Part shown: positions 41,886-50,151 of the stretch, one piece after another
Numbering within the stretch: position 1 is the stretch's first letter
Layout: every line of letters starts with the position of its first letter
NCBI RefSeq assembly: GCF_000367365.1
Contig: NZ_BARF01000039.1
Coordinates: 1 to 64,000 of the forward strand
DNA length: 64,000 bases
Origin: Streptomyces prunicolor NBRC 13075
GTDB lineage: Bacteria > Actinomycetota > Actinomycetes > Streptomycetales > Streptomycetaceae
Reading direction: 5' to 3'
Made by a program: the position numbers and the translations under genes
The notes under the pieces: generated by a model
Databases searched by the model: none
Seen by the model: the letters and a program-made list of their open reading frames with translations, nothing else
What the model was told of the DNA's origin: nothing

Positions 41886-44075
41886 TCAGCTCCCGGACGA
41901 CGGGCTCGGCGACACCTTCGCCCCCTTCTTCAGGAAGCCCATGTCCTCGTAGACCGGGGTCTGGAAGCCGAAGGAGCCGGCGTTGACGACGGTCCTGCGG
42001 GCGGCGGTGAGTTGCGGGCGCTGGTAGAGGGGGATCGAGCCGGCCGCCGCCCAGATGCGGGCGTCGGCCTTGCGGACCAGGGCGGCGGACTCGTCCTCGT
42101 CCAGGGTCGAGGCGGCCTGGTCGAAGAGCTGGTCGACCTGGTCGGTGCCGACGCGGGTGTAGTTCTGCTCGACGTTCAGGGAGCCGTCCGCGGCCGGGAC
42201 CGGCTTGGCGAAGATCGGGCGGGCGTCGGTGGCCGGGAAGGCGGAGGCGGGCCAGGAGTAGAGGGCGAGGTCGTACTGGCCGGACGCGATGTGGTCCTTG
42301 AAGTAGCTGTCGTCGGAGACCTTGGTGATCTCCGTGCGGATGCCGACCTTCTCCAGCATCCGCGAGATGTTGTCGGCGACCGCGCTCAGCGACTCCGAGC
42401 CGGTGCCGGACGGGAGCACGAAGCGCAGGGTGAGCGGCTTGCCGTCCTTGGCGAGCACCCCGGTCTTCGCGCCGGCGGGGGCGGCCGTGCCCTTGGGGGC
42501 GTACGCGCCGGGCGCACCGCCCTGCTTCACCTTGCGGCCGTCGTACTGCTTGCCGTCGGCGAGGTGCTTGGAGCCCTCGTCACCGCCGTGCCCGGAAGCC
42601 TTGTCGTGCTTCTTGGTGTGGTCCTGCGGGTCCTTGTTGTCCTCGCCGACGATGTACTGCCCGTCGGAGCCGCCCTCGGACTCGGCCTCGTCGTCGGACT
42701 TCTTGCCCTTCTTGCCCGCGGCGCCGGCGGCCTTCTCGCCCTTGTCCTTGAGCGGTCCGCCGGGCACCCAGCCGGCGTCGGTGAGCAGCGCCTGCGCCTC
42801 CGTGGTGTCGTGGTCGCCGAGCGCGCCGCTGTTGTCGGCGTACGCGGCCTGCCCGGAGAGCGCGAGGTGGCTGCCGACCGGCACGGCGGGCAGGCCGAGC
42901 GGCGCGAGGACGACCTTCGCCAGCGCCGTACGGTCGAGCGCGCGGGCCACCGCGCGCCGGACGCGCTCGTCGGCGAGCGGGCCCTCGGAGCCGTTGAGGG
43001 CGAGCTGCGTGTAGGCGGGCTCGAAGGAGCGGCGGACGGTGAAGGCGCGCAACGCGTCCTGCCGGCGCAGGTACTTGGCGAGCGCCTTGCGCTGCTTCTT
43101 GCTGAGCTTCTTCTTCTGCCGGCTCTCGTTCTTGTTCTCGTCCTTGCTCGTGGGACTCGAACTCGCGCCCTGGAGCGGGGTGTTCGTGCCCTTCGCGCGG
43201 CCCGCGAGCGCGATACGGCTCGCGTCGGCGGGGTCGATCTCGGCCAGGTCGACCGTGCCGTCGGCGAGCGCGGCGGCCCGCTTGTCGAGCGGTACGGCGT
43301 GCAGCACGATCTCGGAGAGCTTCGCGGGCCGGCCCCACCAGTGCGGGTTGCGGGCGAGGACGATCTCCTTGTCCTTGCGGTCGATCTTCTGCACCCCGAA
43401 GGCGCCGGCGGTGACCTTCAGCTTGCGGCGCGCGCCGTCGTTGAAGGCGTCCGGGGTGCCCATGACGTCCTTGGGGTACAGCGGCGAGAACAGCGCCTTC
43501 CAGTCGGCGTACGGCCTGCTGAAAGTGACCTTGACCTCGAGGTTGTTGGCGCCGCGCTCGATCTTCTCGATGCGGTCGTAGCCGGCGTTGCGCGCGGTCC
43601 AGTACGCGGAGTCCTTGCCGGACAGGGCACGCCACTGGGCGGCGAAGTCGGCAGCGCCGATCTCGCGGCCGTCGCTCCACACGGCCCGCTGGTCGAGCTT
43701 GTAGAGGACGACCTGCTTGGGCTCGGTGTCGACGACCTTCGCGGACTCCAGGTAGTCGGCGTCCCGCTGCGGCCGGCCCTGCGCGTCGAGCCGGAACATC
43801 GCGGGCAGCACGGCCTGGGCGACGTGGGTGGTGGCGTCATCGGCGTCCGACTGGAACGTGTTGAGGGTCTCCGGTACGTCGTCCACGGCCCAGTTCAGGG
43901 TGCCGCCGTCGGCGACCAGGTCACGGCCGACCGGCGCGATGTCCTGTCCGGCGAGCGGCTTGCCGGACTCGTTGTCCGAGCTGCACGCCGCGAGGGTGGG
44001 CACCGCGAGCGCGCCCGCGGTGAGGAAGGCGACCGAGCGCATGACCGCGCGCAGTCTGACGCCGTCGTGGGACAT
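41886..44075 (-). CDS. Family-5 ABC substrate-binding lipoprotein with charged inserts
   Basis: 729-aa SBP_bac_5 protein with lipobox (LAAC) after a signal peptide. Family elements: LNWAVDDVPETLNTF, WSDGREIGAADFAAQW, ERVRRAVARALDRTAL. It is ~190 residues longer than usual owing to two low-complexity charged inserts at about 303-338 (KKKLSKKQRKALAKY) and 442-538 (Lys/Asp/Gly-rich with HTKKHDKASGHGGDEGSKH). It is an orphan without adjacent permeases and may serve a distant transporter. ATG 44075. Confidence 0.88.
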   Translation of the reverse strand: MSHDGVRLRAVMRSVAFLTAGALAVPTLAACSSDNESGKPLAGQDIAPVGRDLVADGGTLNWAVDDVPETLNTFQSDADDATTHVAQAVLPAMFRLDAQGRPQRDADYLESAKVVDTEPKQVVLYKLDQRAVWSDGREIGAADFAAQWRALSGKDSAYWTARNAGYDRIEKIERGANNLEVKVTFSRPYADWKALFSPLYPKDVMGTPDAFNDGARRKLKVTAGAFGVQKIDRKDKEIVLARNPHWWGRPAKLSEIVLHAVPLDKRAAALADGTVDLAEIDPADASRIALAGRAKGTNTPLQGASSSPTSKDENKNESRQKKKLSKKQRKALAKYLRRQDALRAFTVRRSFEPAYTQLALNGSEGPLADERVRRAVARALDRTALAKVVLAPLGLPAVPVGSHLALSGQAAYADNSGALGDHDTTEAQALLTDAGWVPGGPLKDKGEKAAGAAGKKGKKSDDEAESEGGSDGQYIVGEDNKDPQDHTKKHDKASGHGGDEGSKHLADGKQYDGRKVKQGGAPGAYAPKGTAAPAGAKTGVLAKDGKPLTLRFVLPSGTGSESLSAVADNISRMLEKVGIRTEITKVSDDSYFKDHIASGQYDLALYSWPASAFPATDARPIFAKPVPAADGSLNVEQNYTRVGTDQVDQLFDQAASTLDEDESAALVRKADARIWAAAGSIPLYQRPQLTAARRTVVNAGSFGFQTPVYEDMGFLKKGAKVSPSPSSGS

Positions 44076-44367
44076 CACTGCTACCTCCGGTAAGCCGCGG
44101 GCTTCTGATCACTTTTGGGCGTATATGGAGCTGATCAGATCTTTGCGGCCACTGAAGAGGAAACGGTTCGGCCGTGAAAGGCGACACGGCGAGGGGCGCC
44201 GGGAAGCCCACCCGTGCGGCGCAATGTTCGAATCTGCCCCCGTACACACCAACGCACCCCGGCCAATCCGTGCACACCGCTTCCCACCGGCAGGTGTGAC
44301 GCGCAACACTCGCAGGCGCATGAACGTTGCCGTCCAGGGCCGACGCCCACGGAAGCGAGGTCATGTC

Positions 44368-44658
44368 ATGTCCGTGCACGACGAACTGACGTCAGTCCAG
44401 CGCTGTCTCGACGACCTGTTCAGGTCGGTGGGGCGGCTGGAGAACCAATTCGGCAGCGGCGGCCTGGAAATGCGCAGGGTCAAGGCCGACGCCGACCGGC
44501 TGCGCGAGAGCGTCGCGCTGCTGCGCGACGCCGCACCAGGGATCGAGCGCCCCCGGCGCCCCGATCTCGTCTCCATCCCCGACACCCCCTACGACAACAC
44601 CCTGTGGACGGACTCGGACGACGAAGGACTCGGCGCCCACGACCGCCACGCACCCTGA
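44368..44658 (+). CDS. Small hypothetical protein before sdh operon
   Basis: 96-aa acidic, helical protein (LTSVQRCLDDLFRSVGRLEN, then RRVKADADRLRESVALLRD). The N-terminal half looks like a short coiled coil; the C-terminus is Asp-rich and disordered. ATG 44368 follows GCGAGG. It is 18 bp upstream of the sdhC-like gene and probably co-transcribed. No function assigned. Confidence 0.75.
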   Translation: MSVHDELTSVQRCLDDLFRSVGRLENQFGSGGLEMRRVKADADRLRESVALLRDAAPGIERPRRPDLVSIPDTPYDNTLWTDSDDEGLGAHDRHAP

Positions 44659-44676
44659 ACCGACCGGAGTCCTGAC

Positions 44677-45498
44677 TTGGCCACTGGTACGGAACCCCAA
44701 CCGAAGAGCGGCGGCGTACACACCGGTACGCGCGCCGCGATCGCCGCCCCGCATCTGCGGACCGACCGCTGGTGGCTGGCCCCGGCCGGCACCGCCGCCG
44801 GACTGCTGGCCTTCATCGTCTACTCGACGTGGCGGGCCTTCGCGGACTCGAACTACTACGCGGCGCCCTATGTCTCGCCGTTCTACTCGCCCTGTCTGGC
44901 CGACCGGTGCAGAACCATGCACGCGGGCCCGAACGCCGACCTCTTCGGGAGCTGGTGGGGCATCTCCCCCGCGATCATCATCCTGATCTTCCCGCTCGGC
45001 TTCCGCCTGACCTGCTACTACTACCGCAAGGCCTACTACCGCGGCTTCTGGGCCTCGCCCCCGGCCTGCGCGGTGGCCGAGCCGCACAAGAAGTACAGCG
45101 GCGAGACCCGCTTCCCGCTGATCCTGCAGAACGTCCACCGGTACTTCTTCTACGCGGCGCTCCTGGTGGCGGGCACGCTGACGTACGACACCGTGCTGAC
45201 CTTCCGCGACGAGCACTACCACTGGGGCCACATGGGCCTCGGCACCCTCGTCTTCCTGGCCAACATCGTGCTGATCTGGGCGTACACCCTGTCCTGCCAC
45301 TCCTGCCGGCACATCGTCGGCGGCAAGCTCAAGCACTTCTCCAAGCATCCCGTGCGCTACAAGGCCTGGAAGTTCGTCGGGAAACTGAACAACCGTCATA
45401 TGCAGCTCGCCTGGGCGTCGTTGATCAGCGTGGCGGCTGCCGACTTCTACGTGTACCTGGTCGCCTCCGGAGCCTTCAATGATCCGCGCTTCTTTTAG
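44677..45498 (+). CDS. Succinate dehydrogenase/fumarate reductase membrane anchor
   Basis: 273-aa protein with five membrane helices: PAGTAAGLLAFIVYSTW, ISPAIIILIFPLGFRLTCYY, YFFYAALLVAGTLTY, LGTLVFLANIVLIWAYTL, and WASLISVAAADFYVYLV. Conserved histidines (NVHRYFFY, HYHWGHMGLG, HSCRH) could ligate b-type hemes. TTG start at 44677 follows CCGGAGTCC. Position directly before sdhA/sdhB shows it is the quinone-reacting anchor subunit, although the family is often annotated hypothetical. Confidence 0.8.
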   Translation: MATGTEPQPKSGGVHTGTRAAIAAPHLRTDRWWLAPAGTAAGLLAFIVYSTWRAFADSNYYAAPYVSPFYSPCLADRCRTMHAGPNADLFGSWWGISPAIIILIFPLGFRLTCYYYRKAYYRGFWASPPACAVAEPHKKYSGETRFPLILQNVHRYFFYAALLVAGTLTYDTVLTFRDEHYHWGHMGLGTLVFLANIVLIWAYTLSCHSCRHIVGGKLKHFSKHPVRYKAWKFVGKLNNRHMQLAWASLISVAAADFYVYLVASGAFNDPRFF

Positions 45499-45516
45499 AT
45501 TGGCAGGGGCTTTCTG

Positions 45517-47484
45517 ATGTCCGTGGTCGAGCGACAGGAGTGGGACGTCGTCGTGGTCGGTGCCGGTGGCGCGGGCCTCCGGGCCGCCATCGAGGCGCGC
45601 GAGCGCGGTGCCCGTACGGCGGTGATCTGCAAGTCGCTGTTCGGCAAGGCCCACACGGTGATGGCCGAGGGCGGCATCGCGGCGGCGATGGGCAACGTCA
45701 ACTCCCACGACAGCTGGCAGGTCCACTTCCGCGACACCCTGCGCGGCGGCAAGTTCCTCAACCAGTGGCGCATGTCGGAGCTGCACGCGAAGGAAGCCCC
45801 GGACCGGGTATGGGAGTTGGAGACCTGGGGCGCCCTCTTCGACCGCACGAAGGACGGCCGGATCTCGCAGCGCAACTTCGGCGGCCACGAGTACCCGCGC
45901 CTCGCGCACGTCGGCGACCGTACGGGACTTGAGCTGATCCGCACGCTCCAGCAGAAGATCGTGTCGCTCCAGCAGGAGGACTACAAGGAGACCGGAGACT
46001 ACGAGTCCCGCCTGAAGGTCTATCAGGAGTGCACCGTCACAAGGGTGTTGAAGGACACTGCATCCATTAGCGGCTCCGCCGCGGGCCGGGTCTCCGGTGT
46101 CTTCGCCTACGAGCGCGAGACCGGCCGTTTCATGGTCCTCGAAGCCCCCTCCGTGGTGATCGCGACCGGCGGGATCGGCAAGTCCTTCAAGGTGACGTCG
46201 AATTCCTGGGAGTACACGGGCGACGGCCACGCGCTGGCGCTGCTGGCGGGCGCACCCCTCCTCAACATGGAGTTCGTGCAGTTCCACCCCACGGGCATGG
46301 TCTGGCCGCCGTCCGTGAAGGGCATCCTCGTCACCGAGTCGGTGCGCGGTGACGGCGGGGTGCTGCGCAACTCCGAGAACAAGCGGTTCATGTTCGACTA
46401 CATCCCCGACGTCTTCAAGGAGAAGTACGCCGAGTCGGAGGCCGAGGGCGACCGCTGGTACGAGGACCCCGACAACAACCGCCGTCCCCCCGAACTGCTC
46501 CCCCGCGACGAGGTCGCCCGCGCCATCAACTCCGAAGTGAAGGCGGGCCGCGGCTCACCGCACGGCGGGGTCTTCCTGGACGTGTCGACGCGGATGCCGG
46601 CGGAGGTGATCCGGCGCCGACTCCCGTCCATGTACCACCAGTTCAAGGAGTTGGCCGACGTCGACATCACGGCCGAGGCGATGGAGGTCGGGCCGACCTG
46701 TCACTACGTGATGGGCGGCATCGCGGTCGAGTCGGACACGGCGGCGGCACGCGGGGTCGAGGGGCTGTTCGCGGCCGGTGAGGTGGCCGGCGGCATGCAC
46801 GGCTCCAACCGGCTCGGCGGCAACTCCCTGTCCGACCTGCTGGTGTTCGGCCGCCGGGCGGGCTGGCACGCGGCCGACCACGCGGCCGACCTGGCGGAGA
46901 GCCGCCCGCTGGTGGACGACACGGAGGTCGACCTGGCGGCGGCGGAGGCACTGCGCCCCTTCTCGGCGGAGGGCCCCGAACCCGGCCAGGAGAACGGCCG
47001 TACCCCCGAGAACCCGTACACCCTCCACCAGGAACTCCAGCAGACCATGAACGACCTCGTCGGCATCATCCGCCGCGAGGGCGAGATGGAACGGGCGCTG
47101 GAGAAGCTGGCGGATCTTCGGGTACGGGCCCGCAGGGCGGGAGTTGAAGGTCACCGGCAGTTCAACCCCGGCTGGCATCTCGCCCTGGATCTGCGGAACA
47201 TGCTGCTGGTCAGCGAGTGCGTGGCGCGGGCCGCGCTGGAACGCACCGAGTCGCGGGGCGGACACACCCGCGAGGACCACCCCGGCATGAACCGCGACTG
47301 GCGCCGCATCAACCTGATCTGCCAACTGACCGATCCCAACGGCGGGTTGGCGGCGGCGGACCCGGTATCCGGCCAGATCTCCCTGACCCGCGAGACCACC
47401 GACCCCATCCGCGCCGACCTGCTCGCCCTCTTCGAGAAGGAAGAGCTGGTCAAGTACCTCGCCGAAGAGGAGCTGTACGAGTGA
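45517..47484 (+). CDS. sdhA: Succinate dehydrogenase/fumarate reductase flavoprotein
   Basis: 655-aa FAD subunit. GAGGAGLRAAIEARERGA is the dinucleotide-binding motif; KAHTVMAEGGIAAAMGN contains the His for covalent FAD linkage. Substrate-site segments FVQFHPTGMVWP, HYVMGGIAVESD and GSNRLGGNSLSDLLVFGRRA are intact. ATG 45517 follows AGGGG. Length and the extended N-terminal region fit the actinobacterial SdhA2/Frd-like type rather than the mitochondrial type. GTGA overlap with sdhB. Confidence 0.94.
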   Translation: MSVVERQEWDVVVVGAGGAGLRAAIEARERGARTAVICKSLFGKAHTVMAEGGIAAAMGNVNSHDSWQVHFRDTLRGGKFLNQWRMSELHAKEAPDRVWELETWGALFDRTKDGRISQRNFGGHEYPRLAHVGDRTGLELIRTLQQKIVSLQQEDYKETGDYESRLKVYQECTVTRVLKDTASISGSAAGRVSGVFAYERETGRFMVLEAPSVVIATGGIGKSFKVTSNSWEYTGDGHALALLAGAPLLNMEFVQFHPTGMVWPPSVKGILVTESVRGDGGVLRNSENKRFMFDYIPDVFKEKYAESEAEGDRWYEDPDNNRRPPELLPRDEVARAINSEVKAGRGSPHGGVFLDVSTRMPAEVIRRRLPSMYHQFKELADVDITAEAMEVGPTCHYVMGGIAVESDTAAARGVEGLFAAGEVAGGMHGSNRLGGNSLSDLLVFGRRAGWHAADHAADLAESRPLVDDTEVDLAAAEALRPFSAEGPEPGQENGRTPENPYTLHQELQQTMNDLVGIIRREGEMERALEKLADLRVRARRAGVEGHRQFNPGWHLALDLRNMLLVSECVARAALERTESRGGHTREDHPGMNRDWRRINLICQLTDPNGGLAAADPVSGQISLTRETTDPIRADLLALFEKEELVKYLAEEELYE

Positions 47485-48251
47485 GCAGCTACGAGGCCCG
47501 TTTCAAGGTGTGGCGGGGGGACGTCAAGGGCGGCGACCTTGAGGACTTCAAGGTCGAGGTCAACGACGGCGAGGTGATCCTGGACATCATCCACCGCATC
47601 CAGGCAACCCAGGCCTCCGACCTCGCCGTGCGCTGGAACTGCAAGGCGGGCAAGTGCGGTTCGTGCTCGGCGGAGGTCAACGGCCGCCCCCGACTGATGT
47701 GCATGACCCGCATGTCGGTGTTCACCCGCGAGGAGACGATCACGGTCACCCCGCTCCGCGCCTTCCCCGTGGTCCGCGACCTGGTCACGGACGTCGGCTT
47801 CAACTACCAGAAGGCCAGGGAGATTCCGTCGTTCGTACCGCCGGAGGGGGTCGCGGCCGGCGAGTACCGGATGATGCAGGAGGACGTCGACCGCTCGCAG
47901 GAGTTCCGCAAGTGCATCGAGTGCTTCCTGTGCCAGGACACCTGCCATGTCGTCCGCGACCACGAGGAGAACAAGACGGCGTTCGCCGGCCCCCGATTCC
48001 TCATGCGGGTCGCGGAGTTGGACATGCACCCGCTGGACGCGGCGGCGGACTCCGGCCTGGACCGCAAGAAGACCGCCCAGGACGAACACGGCCTCGGCTA
48101 CTGCAACATCACCAAGTGCTGCAGCGAGGTCTGCCCCGAGGGCATCCACATCACGGACAACGCGCTGATTCCCTTGAAGGAACGGGCGGTTGACCGGAAG
48201 TACGACCCGCTGGTGTGGCTGGGGTCGAAGATCGGGAGGCGTTCTTCGTAG
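47481..48251 (+). CDS. sdhB: Succinate dehydrogenase/fumarate reductase iron-sulfur subunit
   Basis: 256-aa subunit. The [2Fe-2S] motif is CKAGKCGSC with a later MC; C-terminal clusters are CIECFLCQDTC and CCSEVCPEG. GTG start overlaps the sdhA stop. The C-terminus reads KIGRRSS and the TAG stop lies inside the first unit of a 21-bp tandem repeat that duplicates this end five more times. Confidence 0.94.
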   Translation: MSSYEARFKVWRGDVKGGDLEDFKVEVNDGEVILDIIHRIQATQASDLAVRWNCKAGKCGSCSAEVNGRPRLMCMTRMSVFTREETITVTPLRAFPVVRDLVTDVGFNYQKAREIPSFVPPEGVAAGEYRMMQEDVDRSQEFRKCIECFLCQDTCHVVRDHEENKTAFAGPRFLMRVAELDMHPLDAAADSGLDRKKTAQDEHGLGYCNITKCCSEVCPEGIHITDNALIPLKERAVDRKYDPLVWLGSKIGRRSS

Positions 48252-48365
48252 GGCGGGCGGCGTTCTTCGTAGGGCGGGCGGCGTTCTTCGTAGGTCGGGC
48301 GGCGTTCTTCGTAGGTCGGGCGGCGTTCTTCGTAGGTCGGGCGGCGTTCTTCGTAGGTCGGGCGG
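48240..48365. repeat. 21-bp tandem repeat, six units, spanning sdhB stop
   Basis: Six head-to-tail copies of CGTTCTTCGTAGG(G/T)CGGGC plus a closing GG. Units 1-2 carry G, units 3-6 carry T at the variable base. The first unit includes codons RSS and the TAG of sdhB. As 21 is a multiple of three, every unit repeats an in-frame TAG. Other frames read FFVGRAA or RRAGGVL; minus reads RRPTYEE. Confidence 0.97.
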
Positions 48366-48414
48366 CGGCGATGCCGACCAAGGCCGGCCGCGGTCTCGGT
48401 CGGCGGGACGGTTC

Positions 48415-48756
48415 TCATCGCTTGCCTCCCCACGCGTGCCGCTCCGGGGGCCGTTGAGGACGTGGAGTGTGAAGTAGCCGCAGCCCTGGTGGTTCAGACA
48501 GAGGGTGCTGCCGCGAGCTGTTCGTCCAGGGTGTCGTACTCCCGCTCCCAGGTCTCGTACGACGGGTGGTTCGGTGCCGGGGCGTCAGGGCTCGCGTTCC
48601 GGGTCGGGGCGGAGCAGCCCGAACTCGCTGCCCGGTCAGGACGTCTGCCGGCTCGAAGGCATGCTCGTGAGCGCCGAACACCTTGTCCCGGTGCGGAGCC
48701 GCGCTCAGCGCCAGGACCCGCTCGCGTACGCCCGCCCAGACGTCGACGCCGGTCAC
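48415..48756 (-). pseudogene. Decayed SMI1/KNR4 (SUKH) family gene
   Basis: GTG 48756 overlaps the phosphotransferase stop. The N-terminal part reads VFGAHEHAFEPADVLTG, resembling SUKH starts. The remaining coding signal is scattered over other frames: SEFGLLRPDPEREP, then PSYETWEREYDTLDEQLAAA, then LCLNHQGCGYFTLHVLNGP, the last being the typical SUKH C-terminal GCGY...NGP segment. The central domain is missing and there are at least two frame changes, so it is a remnant. SUKH proteins are often toxin-immunity factors. Confidence 0.65.
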
Positions 48757-49769
48757 GTCCTCCCCACGAGGGAGAGCGCCTGCTGGAGGTTGTGTTCCGC
48801 GATGCCGCGCATGAACTCCGGGTCGTGGAAGTCCCCGACGTCCAGGAGGCGAAGGGGGCCGGCCACGAGGGAGAGGTGCATGGCCAGGCGGTAGAGGCTC
48901 AGGCGGTTGGCGTCGAGGGCCTCGGTGCCTTCGGTGCGCAGGGCGTCGTAGTGGTGGCCGAAGCGCAGGCGGAGGAAGACGTGTTCCCACTCCACGTCGA
49001 AGTACATCAGGCCTTCGATGTCGATGAGGGCGAGGTCGCCGTCGGGGGTCACGCGGACGTGGTCGGGGCCGAGTTCGCCGTGGATGAGGGTGGGGGGCTC
49101 GGCGCGGGGTTTGACCTGGGCAGCCAACATCCTTATGCCATCGGCCAGTTGGGGGTGGGCGGCGGCTGCTCGTGGGTCGCGTGCCGGTAGTTCGCCGAGG
49201 TCGCTCAGGGCTCGTTCGACTACGACCGCCGCGCACGAACCGCCGTACGAGGAACCGCCGTTGTCGACGACGGCGACCTTGCCGAAGCTCGGGCCCGTGC
49301 AGGAGTGCAGCGTGTCGAGGAGAGCCGCCATCCGCTCCAGCGCATCCTCCTTCGCCTTTGCCTTCGGTACGGCGGCCGGGTCGCCGTTCAGCAGGTCCTC
49401 CAGGGTGCCGCCCGGGAGGTCCTCGACGATCGCCACGTCCGCCGGGAGGTGGGTGTGGGTGGGGTCGGCGTGGAGGAGGCGGGGCGCGCGGACGCCGGCT
49501 GCGGCGAGGCGGTTCGCGGCGGCGGTGAAGCGGGTGAGGCCGGAGGCGTGCGAGAAGGGGTCGCGGGGGTCGCCGGGGCCGGCGTCCCAGAGGTCCTCGT
49601 CCGGGGACCAGACGTAGGCCACGGCGGTCGAACGGTCCTGGAAGGTGAGGCGGTAGACGCCCTTCTTCGAACCGCCCCGGAGGCGGGTGACGTCGTTCAG
49701 CGTGTGGCCGATGGCGTGGGCGAACGGGGCCAGGTCGGTGCGGGTGAGCGTCTTGCGGGTGGTGGTCAT
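48753..49769 (-). CDS. APH-like phosphotransferase
   Basis: 338-aa aminoglycoside-phosphotransferase-fold kinase. It has a nucleotide-pocket start (LRGGSKKGVYRLTF), a hinge-like VAIVEDLPGGTLEDLL, a Brenner-like motif LIHGELGPDHVRV and the metal-binding LALIDIEGLMYF. Glu replaces the usual catalytic Asp in HGD and His the Asn. Substrate unknown. ATG overlap with the upstream membrane-protein gene. The downstream SUKH remnant overlaps its stop. Confidence 0.82.
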   Translation of the reverse strand: MTTTRKTLTRTDLAPFAHAIGHTLNDVTRLRGGSKKGVYRLTFQDRSTAVAYVWSPDEDLWDAGPGDPRDPFSHASGLTRFTAAANRLAAAGVRAPRLLHADPTHTHLPADVAIVEDLPGGTLEDLLNGDPAAVPKAKAKEDALERMAALLDTLHSCTGPSFGKVAVVDNGGSSYGGSCAAVVVERALSDLGELPARDPRAAAAHPQLADGIRMLAAQVKPRAEPPTLIHGELGPDHVRVTPDGDLALIDIEGLMYFDVEWEHVFLRLRFGHHYDALRTEGTEALDANRLSLYRLAMHLSLVAGPLRLLDVGDFHDPEFMRGIAEHNLQQALSLVGRT

Positions 49770-50080
49770 CGGAGCGCGGGGCGCTGCGCGCGCCACTGGA
49801 GTGCACCGCCGAGGGCGATCAGGGCGAGCGCCGTCGCGGCACCCGCGTCGCCCAAGGCCAGGGAACTCGCCCACCAGCGCAGGGAGATCCCGGTCGCCAT
49901 GCCCGACGCGAAGACCAGCTGGCCGTAACCCCACAACTCGGGCCGTACGACCCGGCCTTGCAGCGTCGGCAGCATACGGCCGGTCGTCACGGCGACGACT
50001 CCGCTCACGGCCATCAGCGCACAGGCCGCCGCGGCCAGTACCGTCCACACCATCGCCCACCCCCATGTCGCCCACCCCAT
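49766..50080 (-). CDS. Small three-helix membrane protein
   Basis: 104 aa from ATG 50080. Hydrophobic segments: VWTVLAAAACALMAVSGVVA, then YGQLVFASGMATGI, then GDAGAATALALIALGGAL. Coupled to the phosphotransferase by ATGA overlap. Similar small membrane proteins precede this kinase type in streptomycetes, but function is unknown. Confidence 0.75.
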   Translation of the reverse strand: MGWATWGWAMVWTVLAAAACALMAVSGVVAVTTGRMLPTLQGRVVRPELWGYGQLVFASGMATGISLRWWASSLALGDAGAATALALIALGGALQWRAQRPALR

Positions 50081-50151
50081 CTGACCGGGCCGATCATCGC
50101 ACCCCGAGCTCCGAACAGCACGGTGTTCTCCGGGAACTTGAGCGTGCGCGC

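Noticed and set aside
48240..48365. CRISPR array
   Set aside because: Units are contiguous 21-bp repeats with no spacers and no cas genes nearby.
48098..48433. Minus-strand ORF encoding RRPTYEE repeats
   Set aside because: It is only the repeat array plus antisense of sdhB; no independent coding evidence.
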